This document shows, piece by piece, positions 1-5,336 of a DNA stretch of 5,336 nt; position 1 is the stretch's first letter, and each line of letters opens with the position of its first letter. A program made the position numbers and the translations under genes. Origin of the DNA: Alphaproteobacteria bacterium (GTDB lineage Bacteria; Pseudomonadota; Alphaproteobacteria; Sphingomonadales; Emcibacteraceae); NCBI GenBank assembly GCA_002402225.1, contig NVVM01000014.1:25009-30344 (forward strand). Reading direction: 5' to 3'. The notes beneath the pieces were generated by a model, which saw only the letters and a list, made by a program, of their open reading frames with translations, ran no database searches and was not told where the DNA came from.

Positions 1-428
1 AAAATGAATATTTCACTCAGCCGCCGCCAAAATCACTTGATCGTCTGGGCTTTAATGTCATGGGGCTAGAGAGTCTGTCACTTGAAGACGGGGCCGCCAC
101 TTTATTGGATTTTACCGTAAAAACAATCCAGATTGCCCTTGAACATTGCCCGCAAAAAACAGAATATATTTATATATGCGGGGGCGGGCGGCATAATAAG
201 ACGTTAATGTCGAAACTTAAAGAGGGGGGTATACCCGTTGATTCCGTAGAAAAAATTGGCTGGCGCGGTGATGCATTGGAAGCAGAAGCCTTTGCTTTCC
301 TGGCCTGCCGTCACCTCTTATACCTGCCCATAACATTTCCGGAAACAACCGGCATTTATCAGCCCTCCACCGGAGGAAAATTATACAGGCCTCAATTATA
401 CAGGCCCAAAAAAAGATTAATAGCCTAA
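1..428 (+). CDS. anmK: Anhydro-N-acetylmuramic acid kinase, C-terminal part (5' end outside window)
   Basis: AnmK phosphorylates 1,6-anhydro-N-acetylmuramic acid with cleavage of the anhydro ring, giving MurNAc-6-phosphate in cytoplasmic peptidoglycan recycling. The reading frame is open from the left edge (first full codon at 3), so the gene starts upstream; 141 residues are visible. Family signatures seen, numbered within this fragment: the PPPKSLDR segment near 8-15, EDGAATL near 28-34, the glycine-rich nucleotide-site motif CGGGRHN near 59-65, GDALEAEAFAFLA near 89-101, and the terminal TTG...STGG stretch that normally closes the family. Beyond that stretch the protein has an extra tail with LYRP repeated twice and a basic end (KKRLIA). 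The ATG at 60 is internal, because homology continues upstream of it. The last 12 bp overlap the convergent hydrolase gene. The identification is firm; the N-terminal catalytic half cannot be judged. Confidence 0.93.
   Translation, partial: NEYFTQPPPKSLDRLGFNVMGLESLSLEDGAATLLDFTVKTIQIALEHCPQKTEYIYICGGGRHNKTLMSKLKEGGIPVDSVEKIGWRGDALEAEAFAFLACRHLLYLPITFPETTGIYQPSTGGKLYRPQLYRPKKRLIA
379..408 (+). repeat. Two-copy 15-bp in-frame tandem repeat in the 3' end of anmK
   Basis: The 13-mer AATTATACAGGCC occurs at 379-391 and again at 394-406, giving a 15-bp period in which 13 of 15 positions match between copies. The period is a multiple of three, so it duplicates five residues (LYRPQ then LYRPK) without breaking the frame. 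It lies past the conserved end of AnmK, where small insertions would be tolerated. It looks like a local slippage or duplication event. Confidence 0.8.
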
Positions 429-1058
429 ACGTGCCGTCAGATATTTATCGATTTCCTGTACCAGCGGGGCGTGATAATCCACATATAAATGATCGGCACC
501 CTCAATTCTTTCATACTGAATATCAATACTTTTCTGTGTTTTGAGCTTGTCAACAAACCTTTGCACCGAAGCCTCGGATACAACGGTATCCGCCGTCCCT
601 TGTATGATCTGACCCGAAGCCGGGCAGGGCGCAAGAAAACTGAAGTCATATAAGTTAGCCGGCGGAGACACAGATAAAAACCCCTGAATTTCAGGACGCC
701 GCATAAGAAGCTGCATGCTGATCCATGCCCCAAAGGAATAACCGGCGACCCAACAGCTGGGCGCATCGCGGTTATGAGACTGTAGCCAGTCTAACGCCGC
801 AGCGGCATCGCTTAACTCACCAACGCCATCATCAAAAGTCCCTTGACTTCTGCCTACGCCCCGAAAATTAAACCGCAAAACAGAAAAACCCCGGCGTTTG
901 AAGGAATGATAGAGATAATAACATACCTTATGGTTCATATTGCTGCCAAATTGTGGATCTGAATGCAAAATCAAGGCAATAGGGGGGTTATCGCCTTCGC
1001 CTTCTTGATAACGACCTTCAAGGCGCCCGTCCGGGCCGTTAAATATAACTTCAGGCAT
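417..1058 (-). CDS. Small alpha/beta hydrolase (COG2945-like)
   Basis: A 213-residue cytoplasmic alpha/beta-hydrolase-fold protein of the short, lidless type seen in alphaproteobacteria; its substrate is unknown. Numbering from the upstream ATG at 1064, the catalytic triad is readable: nucleophile Ser110 in GYSFG, acid Asp159 in GTADT, and His192 in GADHLY. The oxyanion-side motif LHSDPQFGSNMNHKV (33-47) and the FRGVGRSQG block (68-75) are also typical of the family. I prefer the start at 1058 (MPEVIF...): the GAGGA at 1072-1068 lies 9 nt from it but only 3 nt from the ATG at 1064, and family members commonly begin MPEV-F-GP. No signal peptide or membrane segment is seen. The gene is transcribed divergently from cysE across a shared promoter region and runs convergently into anmK with a 12-bp overlap. 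The fold and triad are clear; an esterase or peptidase activity would be a guess. Confidence 0.9.
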   Translation of the reverse strand: MPEVIFNGPDGRLEGRYQEGEGDNPPIALILHSDPQFGSNMNHKVCYYLYHSFKRRGFSVLRFNFRGVGRSQGTFDDGVGELSDAAAALDWLQSHNRDAPSCWVAGYSFGAWISMQLLMRRPEIQGFLSVSPPANLYDFSFLAPCPASGQIIQGTADTVVSEASVQRFVDKLKTQKSIDIQYERIEGADHLYVDYHAPLVQEIDKYLTARLGY

Positions 1059-1067
1059 ACGCATCTT

Positions 1068-1072
1068 TCCTC
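1068..1072 (-). promoter_or_regulatory. Ribosome binding site deciding the hydrolase start
   Basis: GAGGA on the minus strand. Its spacing is 9 nt to the ATG at 1058 and only 3 nt to the ATG at 1064, so it supports the second ATG as the start codon. Confidence 0.6.
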
Positions 1073-1099
1073 AAACTTTTAAATATTATCCAGTTGAAA

Positions 1100-1129
1100 A
1101 TAATATGGTTATAAGATCACCGTAATCAA
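1100..1129 (-). promoter_or_regulatory. Candidate sigma70-type promoter for the alpha/beta hydrolase
   Basis: On the minus strand, a -35 box TTGATT (1129-1124) is separated by 18 nt from a -10 box TATTAT (1105-1100), which matches the TATAAT consensus at five of six positions. Transcription would begin near 1093, giving a leader of about 35 nt before the preferred ATG at 1058. The -35 box lies in the left arm of the perfect dyad at 1126-1142. Predicted by eye only. Confidence 0.45.
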
Positions 1130-1142
1130 GGGCATCCCTTGA
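1126..1142. promoter_or_regulatory. Perfect 17-bp inverted repeat, candidate operator between divergent promoters
   Basis: TCAAGGG-CAT-CCCTTGA: two 7-bp arms in exact inverted repeat around a 3-bp centre. The left arm shares bases with the minus-strand -35 box (1124-1129) and the right arm with the plus-strand -35 box (1139-1144), so one bound dimer could block both promoters. No T-run follows it on either strand, and it would lie upstream of both predicted transcription starts, which argues against a terminator or RNA hairpin. I do not recognise the motif as a known regulator site. The dyad is directly seen; the operator role is inferred. Confidence 0.55.
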
Positions 1143-1167
1143 CGTTGTTGCCTGCAAAACCTATATG
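1139..1167 (+). promoter_or_regulatory. Candidate sigma70-type promoter for the cysE-desulfurase cluster
   Basis: TTGACG (1139-1144), a 17-nt spacer, then TATATG (1162-1167). The -35 matches consensus at five of six positions and the -10 at four of six. The start would be near 1174, leaving a leader of about 84 nt with no ATG before the cysE start codon. The -35 overlaps the right arm of the 17-bp dyad. No other convincing promoter was found ahead of the three-gene cluster, so it probably drives all three genes. Predicted by eye only. Confidence 0.5.
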
Positions 1168-1257
1168 AATAATATTAATTTGTAACTCTAGACGAATCAT
1201 TGGTTTTTATAGCATATAAGCACGGGTGAAAAGCAAGAGGGAATTGGATATTGTATA

Positions 1258-2001
1258 ATGTTTGATAATATACGCCATGATATTTCTGTCGTTATGGAGC
1301 GGGACCCGGCAGCAAAATCGAAAATTGATGCTTTGATATCTTATCCGGGCGTACATGCGTTAATTTACTATCGTATGGGACATTGGGCCTGGTCAAAGGG
1401 CTTTACCACGCTTGCCAGATTCATATCTCATGTTGGTCGTTTTCTCAGTGGAATAGAAATTCATCCCGGCGCAAAAATCGGCAGGGGTGTCTTCTTTGAT
1501 CATGGCATGGGAATTGTTATCGGTGAAACGGCAGAGGTTGGTGACAATGCCACGCTTTATCAGGGGGTCACCCTTGGGGGAACGTCGCTGGAAGGCGGCA
1601 AAAGACACCCAACATTGGCAGAGGGCGTGATTGTGGGCGCGGGTGCCAAGATACTCGGGCCGATCCATGTGGGGAAAAATGCCCGTGTTGGCTCCAACGC
1701 CGTTGTTGTTAAATCCGTCATGGAAAATGCCACAGTCATTGGGATCCCGGCAAAGGTGGTTCAGCCACCGGCGCAAAAAGATATAAATGATTTTTGTTCC
1801 TATGGCTTGTCAACAGACGAATTGCCGGATCCCATTGCAAGATCACTTGAAGGCATGTTCGATATGATTTGCGGCCTGAAAAGCCGTGTGGAAGAACTGG
1901 AAGGGGAACTGGCAGCAAAAGAGGCGCTGGATAAAATTAAAAAAACCCCAAAAGCCGGAAAATCACCTAAAAGAGCGGCCAAATCAGATACTGCCAACTG
2001 A
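1258..2001 (+). CDS. cysE: Serine O-acetyltransferase, short form with C-terminal extension
   Basis: Transfers acetyl from acetyl-CoA to L-serine, making O-acetylserine, the committed step of cysteine synthesis in the cytoplasm. In this 247-residue protein a short N-terminal helical part (1-65) is followed by the left-handed beta-helix of hexapeptide repeats (about 66-168). Motifs match Cys[11 protein letters not shown] (68-77), catalytic His82 in DHGMG, GETAEVG (89-95), GVTLGGT (103-109), His117 in KRHPTL, and IGIPAKVV (161-168). Glu67 sits where E. coli CysE has Asp143, as in other short CysE/EpsC-type enzymes. The N-terminal domain is some 75 residues shorter than in E. coli. After the beta-helix comes a tail: [20 protein letters not shown] (181-200), a probable coiled coil (about 200-226) and a Lys-rich end, instead of the C-terminal Ile used to dock CysK. 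Ribosome-binding sequence is weak: GGA at 1246-1248, with a stronger purine run (1236-1243) set too far upstream. It is first in a cluster with two desulfurases. Confidence 0.93.
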   Translation: MFDNIRHDISVVMERDPAAKSKIDALISYPGVHALIYYRMGHWAWSKGFTTLARFISHVGRFLSGIEIHPGAKIGRGVFFDHGMGIVIGETAEVGDNATLYQGVTLGGTSLEGGKRHPTLAEGVIVGAGAKILGPIHVGKNARVGSNAVVVKSVMENATVIGIPAKVVQPPAQKDINDFCSYGLSTDELPDPIARSLEGMFDMICGLKSRVEELEGELAAKEALDKIKKTPKAGKSPKRAAKSDTAN

Positions 2002-2002
2002 A

Positions 2003-3112
2003 ATGATCTATCTTGACCATAATGCGACAAGCCCAATCAGGCCGGAAGTCATCGATGAAATGAGCTGTGTGATGAAGAGGGGCGGCAATCCTTCTTCTGT
2101 CCACAGCGTTGGCCGCCATGCCAAGTCTATTTTGGAGAAATCCCGCCAAACCATATCGCAAATGGTCAATTGCCGTCCTCAGAAAATTATATTCACAGGC
2201 GGCGGCACAGAGGCCAATAATCTGGCCCTGAATGTAAAAAATCTGGATCATATAATCATTTCTGCTATTGAGCATGATTCAGTTGGGCAAATCCAGCAAA
2301 ATTTTAAAGGCCGCGTTGATATTCTGCCCGTTGATAACCATGGCCTTGTGAATCCTGAAAAACTACAGGATGCCTTGGCGCATGCCACCAAAAATACCTT
2401 GGTTTCTATCATGTTGGCCAATAATGAAACCGGCGTCATTCAAGATATAAAATCACTGGCCCGGATCAGCCATGATGCCGGCGCCTTATTTCATACGGAT
2501 GCCATTCAGGCCTTGGGTAAAATCCCGGTTGATTTCAGGGCATTGGAAGTGGATATGATGTCGCTTTCGGCCCATAAATTTGGCGGGCCGCAAGGGATCG
2601 GTGCCTTAATAGCCTTAGAAAAAATCACGCTGGAGCCAAAAATATTTGGCGGGGGACAAGAAACAGGCCGAAGAGCCGGCACCGAAAATCTTGCCGGCAT
2701 AGCGGGCTTTTCCAAGGCGGTTAGCTTTGTTCCACAGAATATTCAAGCCATGAAAACTTGCGAAAAAATAAGAAACCATATTGAACAGGAAATTGCAGAA
2801 TATGCGCCAGAATCGTATTTTTATGGGGCAAAAGTTAACAGGCTACCCAACACATCCACCATTCTGATGCCCGGCGTTTCCAGCGAAACACAGGTTATGG
2901 CCTTTGACCTGGACGGCTTATGCGTCAGCTCGGGTTCGGCCTGTTCTTCGGGTAAGGTCAAGCCATCTCATGTGGTCACGGCCATGGGCGGGGGGCAGGA
3001 TCAGGCCCTGTTAACCATTCGCGTAAGCCTTGGCCCGGAGACGACGCAGCAGGATGCCGATGCCTTCATCTTCGCGTGGAAGAAATTATATGACCGGAAA
3101 AGAATGTCATGA
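2003..3112 (+). CDS. Cysteine desulfurase, NifS/IscS family (first of tandem pair)
   Basis: A PLP-dependent enzyme that converts L-cysteine to L-alanine and carries the sulfur as a cysteine persulfide. The start at 2003 gives 369 residues beginning MIYLDHNATSP, the normal family N-terminus; it lies one nt after the cysE stop (TGA-a-ATG) with no clear ribosome site, so translation is probably coupled. The frame is open upstream to 1886, but those residues only shadow the cysE tail. Visible active-site elements: GGGTEANN (66-73), PLP-stacking His91 in IEHDS, NNETGVIQ (140-147), Asp166 in HTDA, Schiff-base Lys192 in SAHKFGG, RRAGTEN (223-229), and persulfide Cys314 in SSGSACSSG. All key residues are present, so it should be active. 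It differs clearly from the next gene's product (a shorter stretch before the PLP-stacking His, a different Cys loop), so this is an old paralogue rather than a recent duplicate. Sulfur acceptor unknown. Confidence 0.92.
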   Translation: MIYLDHNATSPIRPEVIDEMSCVMKRGGNPSSVHSVGRHAKSILEKSRQTISQMVNCRPQKIIFTGGGTEANNLALNVKNLDHIIISAIEHDSVGQIQQNFKGRVDILPVDNHGLVNPEKLQDALAHATKNTLVSIMLANNETGVIQDIKSLARISHDAGALFHTDAIQALGKIPVDFRALEVDMMSLSAHKFGGPQGIGALIALEKITLEPKIFGGGQETGRRAGTENLAGIAGFSKAVSFVPQNIQAMKTCEKIRNHIEQEIAEYAPESYFYGAKVNRLPNTSTILMPGVSSETQVMAFDLDGLCVSSGSACSSGKVKPSHVVTAMGGGQDQALLTIRVSLGPETTQQDADAFIFAWKKLYDRKRMS

Positions 3113-4260
3113 CGGATTTGCCCATATATCTGGATTATCAGGCGACAACGCCGCTAGACCCCAGGGTGCTTGCGCAAATGATGCCCTATTTAACCACAAA
3201 GTTCGGTAATCCTCATTCAAACCATACTTTCGGTTGGGAGGCCGCCGCAGGCGTTGAAATCGCGCGGAAGAATATTGCCGACCTGATTGCTGCGGAGCCT
3301 GAGGATATAATTTTCACCTCAGGCGCAACTGAATCTAATAATTTGGCCATAAAAGGCATAGCCTATGCCGTATATCCGTCAAAAAACCATATTATCACGA
3401 CCGTGACGGAACATACTTGCGTCCTGGAAAGCTGTGCTACGCTGGAAAGGGCTGGGTTTGATGTGACATACCTGCCTGTAGATTCTCGCGGTTTGATTGA
3501 TTTGGCGCAATTGGATCAGGCCATCACACCTAAAACCTCGCTTGTTTCCATTATGGCCATGAATAACGAAATTGGCGTCATTCAAAACTTAAAATCCATT
3601 GGGAAAATATGTAAGCTCAAAGAAGTGATTTTTCATACGGATGCCGCGCAGGCGGTTGGCAAGATACCGCTTGATGTATCTGCCATGAATATTAACCTCA
3701 TGAGCATCTCTGGTCATAAAATATACGGCCCCAAGGGCGTGGGCGCATTGTATTTGCGCCCAAAGGCAAATATTCAACCTTTGACCTTGATTGATGGCGG
3801 CGGGCAGGAAAGAGGGCTTAGGTCAGGCACATTATCACCGGCCTTATGCGCTGGCTTGGGCACTGCATGCAAAATCGCCAAACAGGATATGGCAAAAGAT
3901 CATGATCATATTCATCATCTGGCTGAAAAAATGAAATCAACAATTTTTGGTAGCCTTGAGAATGTTAAACTGAATGGGTCTGAAGAACAACGTTATCCGG
4001 GCAACCTGAATTTAATCTTTGATGGCGTAAAGGGTGACGCCCTGATCAAGGAACTACGCAATATTTCCTTTTCCGCAGGGTCGGCCTGTTCAACGGGCCG
4101 CGCAGAAATATCCCATGTTTTAACCGCGATCGGCCTTGATAAAACTCAGGCCGAATGTTCCGTTAGAATTGGCATTGGCCGAATGACCACAGATCAGGAA
4201 ATTAATTATGCCACAAACCATATCATTGATGCTGTTAAAAAAATACGCACAAGGCTTTAA
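3109..4260 (+). CDS. iscS: Cysteine desulfurase, IscS-like (second of tandem pair)
   Basis: A 383-residue PLP cysteine desulfurase, closer to E. coli IscS than its neighbour is. Its N-terminus PIYLDYQATTPLDPRV is nearly the IscS one. Active-site elements: TSGATESNNLAIKG (70-83), His102 in TEHTCVL, NNEIGVIQ (152-159), Asp178 in HTDAAQ, Schiff-base Lys204 in SGHKIYGPKG, GGGQERGLRSGT (230-241), and persulfide Cys327 in SAGSACSTG. The ATG overlaps the preceding stop as ATGA, with GGAAAAG (3096-3102) 6 nt upstream. The product stops about 20 residues before the E. coli IscS end, right after the helix aligned with IGRLRDL, so it lacks the tail known to matter for IscU binding. Its sulfur may therefore go to another acceptor, such as a Suf component or tRNA-thiolation protein; that is inference. 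A histidine-rich stretch (265-270) occurs on a likely surface helix. The gene name carries that caveat. Confidence 0.92.
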   Translation: MTDLPIYLDYQATTPLDPRVLAQMMPYLTTKFGNPHSNHTFGWEAAAGVEIARKNIADLIAAEPEDIIFTSGATESNNLAIKGIAYAVYPSKNHIITTVTEHTCVLESCATLERAGFDVTYLPVDSRGLIDLAQLDQAITPKTSLVSIMAMNNEIGVIQNLKSIGKICKLKEVIFHTDAAQAVGKIPLDVSAMNINLMSISGHKIYGPKGVGALYLRPKANIQPLTLIDGGGQERGLRSGTLSPALCAGLGTACKIAKQDMAKDHDHIHHLAEKMKSTIFGSLENVKLNGSEEQRYPGNLNLIFDGVKGDALIKELRNISFSAGSACSTGRAEISHVLTAIGLDKTQAECSVRIGIGRMTTDQEINYATNHIIDAVKKIRTRL

Positions 4261-5186
4261 TTTGATTTCGAGCCTGAGGCAAATCTTCTTAAAGCCACAT
4301 AAGCTGTGCTGTTAATGGGTGTCGGCACGTTGTGAAGCTTACCTAATCGATGCAATGTGCCTTGTATCCATTCCAATTCAAGCATCTTGCCGCATCTAAG
4401 GTCAAGACATTGAGACGCGATCATTTCTTCTTGTTGATCATGCAATAGAAGATTTAATATATCCTCTATTATGCTTTCTGGCAGCATGATATCCATGGCC
4501 TTGGCAACATTAAATACTTCCCACATTGCCGCCAGTAGTATTTCTTTGGTATCCGGGTCAGAACACATGGTTTTAGTGCCGCTATCCGTCAGAGACCCCA
4601 AGCCTGCATTGGCACAGAGAAGAACAAATTTAGACCAGAGCATTTCTTTCATATTATCCGCGCGAAGGCCAATAAGTCCCGCCTGATCAAATATATTTTC
4701 CAGAATATCGGTTCTGGCGCTTGGTAAATTGTCAGCCTCGGCAAATCGGATGGTATCATTGCCGCCGGAATGTTTAATAATGCCGGGGGACTGAATCGAT
4801 GCCGAGACATATATCGCCCCGCTAATCGTTTTTCCGGGACCGATAATACTTGATATAATATCGGCACTTTCCACCCCATTTTGTAACGTCAATAAGAATG
4901 TATCATGGTTCATCATAGGCTTGCAGGCAAGGGCCGCGGGCTTCGTATCATAAAGTTTGACGCAAAACAGGATTAAGTCAACAGGCCCCACATCCCGAGT
5001 ATCCTCATATACCGACGGCTTATTAATATGAATGTCCCCATTTTGGGAAATGAGCTTCAGGCCATTTGATTTAAGAGCGTCCAAATGCCTGCCGCGCGCT
5101 ATAAAAATAACGTCATGACCAGATACCGCTAGTTTGGCCCCTAAATAGCCGCCCATACCGCCGCTGCCCATGATTGCGATGCGCAT
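4257..5186 (-). CDS. panE: Ketopantoate reductase family (2-dehydropantoate 2-reductase, PanE-like)
   Basis: NADPH-dependent oxidoreductase; the classical member reduces ketopantoate to pantoate for vitamin B5 and coenzyme A synthesis in the cytoplasm. The 309 residues fit the family. An N-terminal Rossmann fold opens with MRIAIMGSGGMGG (GxGxxG, residues 7-12), with Arg31 after the second strand as a likely NADP-phosphate contact. LQNGVES (101-107) holds the Asn103 equivalent of E. coli Asn98. The C-terminal helical domain has LWSK (catalytic Lys186, E. coli Lys176), Ser258 in ASQCLD and Glu270 in ELEWIQG (E. coli Glu256). The position matching E. coli Asn180 reads as Leu190, so the true substrate could be another 2-oxo acid. 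The gene lies 3 nt after a hydrolase gene (likely cotranscribed, weak ribosome site AAAGAAAG), and its stop overlaps the convergent iscS-like stop by 4 bp. Family is secure; the exact reaction is less so. Confidence 0.85.
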   Translation of the reverse strand: MRIAIMGSGGMGGYLGAKLAVSGHDVIFIARGRHLDALKSNGLKLISQNGDIHINKPSVYEDTRDVGPVDLILFCVKLYDTKPAALACKPMMNHDTFLLTLQNGVESADIISSIIGPGKTISGAIYVSASIQSPGIIKHSGGNDTIRFAEADNLPSARTDILENIFDQAGLIGLRADNMKEMLWSKFVLLCANAGLGSLTDSGTKTMCSDPDTKEILLAAMWEVFNVAKAMDIMLPESIIEDILNLLLHDQQEEMIASQCLDLRCGKMLELEWIQGTLHRLGKLHNVPTPINSTAYVALRRFASGSKSN

Positions 5187-5189
5187 TTT

Positions 5190-5336
5190 TCAAACTTTCT
5201 TTAAAAATTTCAAGGTAACAGCCGCATATTCCTTCGGTTTCTCGGCATGGAGCCAATGGCCCGTGCCGGCCAGAGTGACAATTTCAGCTTTGGGGAAAAG
5301 TTTGTAAATTGCCGGAAAATATTCTTCTTTCACATA
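5190..5336 (-). CDS. Alpha/beta hydrolase, C-terminal fragment, YbfF-like (5' end outside window)
   Basis: The last 48 residues of an alpha/beta-hydrolase gene enter from the right edge on the minus strand and stop at TGA (5192-5190). The sequence contains FPKAEIVTLAGTGHWLHAEKP, of which GHWLHAEKP carries the catalytic His of the esterase/epoxide-hydrolase type; E. coli esterase YbfF has nearly the same GHWVHAEKP ending, followed by a short final helix, as here (YAAVTLKFLKK). The nucleophile and most of the fold are outside the window, so the substrate cannot be inferred. The 3-nt gap to the panE-like start suggests one transcript. Confidence 0.85.
   Translation of the reverse strand, partial: YVKEEYFPAIYKLFPKAEIVTLAGTGHWLHAEKPKEYAAVTLKFLKKV

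Noticed and set aside
437..766. Minus-strand open frame within the hydrolase gene
   Set aside because: It overlaps the real hydrolase in another frame; its translation has no recognisable motif, while the hydrolase frame has a full catalytic triad.
1254..1259. Perfect TATAAT hexamer overlapping the cysE start codon
   Set aside because: No -35 element is present at the right distance (1231-1236 reads AAGCAA), and initiation there would begin inside the coding region.
1886..2002. Upstream ATG at 1886 as the start of the first cysteine desulfurase (39 extra residues)
   Set aside because: It lies inside the cysE coding region in another frame, the extra residues are lysine-rich with no family resemblance, and homology begins exactly at the ATG at 2003 (MIYLDHNATSP).
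4252..4275. Possible terminator AGGCT...AGCCT after the second desulfurase
   Set aside because: The stem is only 5 bp with a loop of about 14 nt and no T-run follows; the region is coding for the convergent panE-like gene.
4471..4686. Plus-strand open frame within the panE-like gene
   Set aside because: It is antisense to a well-supported family member, has no recognisable motif, and is most likely a chance shadow.
1..5336. CRISPR arrays, insertion sequences, tRNA or rRNA genes, phage or defence genes
   Set aside because: No spaced repeats, terminal inverted repeats, transposase motifs or RNA gene signatures were found; all long stretches are explained by housekeeping-type genes.

Overview
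The window reads as ordinary chromosome of an alphaproteobacterium of moderate G+C. The taxon is inferred from the product types (a short serine acetyltransferase with a C-terminal extension, a 213-residue COG2945-like hydrolase, AnmK close to Fe-S/sulfur genes) and cannot be fixed more precisely from the sequence. It is densely coding. The one real intergenic gap is about 200 bp (1059-1257). I see no rRNA, tRNA, CRISPR, insertion sequence or phage gene.

Layout: (1) 1-428, plus strand: the 3' part of anmK (anhydro-N-acetylmuramic acid kinase, cell-wall recycling), ending in a small in-frame tandem duplication. (2) 417-1058, minus strand: a small alpha/beta hydrolase, convergent with and overlapping the end of anmK. 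(3) 1059-1257: a divergent promoter region. Candidate sigma70-type promoters fire in both directions, and a perfect 17-bp dyad (TCAAGGGCATCCCTTGA) overlaps both -35 boxes. (4) 1258-4260, plus strand: a tightly packed three-gene cluster of cysE (serine O-acetyltransferase), a NifS/IscS-family cysteine desulfurase, and a second, IscS-like cysteine desulfurase. The junctions are TGA-a-ATG and ATGA, so translational coupling is likely. (5) 5336-4257, minus strand: the C-terminal end of a YbfF-like alpha/beta hydrolase followed 3 nt later by a ketopantoate-reductase-family gene (panE-like), whose stop codon overlaps the stop of the second desulfurase within TTAA.

The central cluster makes sense as one sulfur module. 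CysE activates serine to O-acetylserine for cysteine synthesis. The two PLP desulfurases then take sulfur from cysteine as enzyme-bound persulfide for Fe-S clusters, tRNA thiolation or other sulfur uses. No scaffold or acceptor (IscU, SufE, SufU, SufBCD) or O-acetylserine sulfhydrylase lies in the window, so the acceptors must be encoded elsewhere.

Nothing here clearly points to a previously undescribed system. The observations most worth checking are the dyad straddling the divergent promoters, the two tandem and clearly different desulfurases behind cysE, the missing C-terminal tail of the second desulfurase, and the unusual C-terminus of the serine acetyltransferase.
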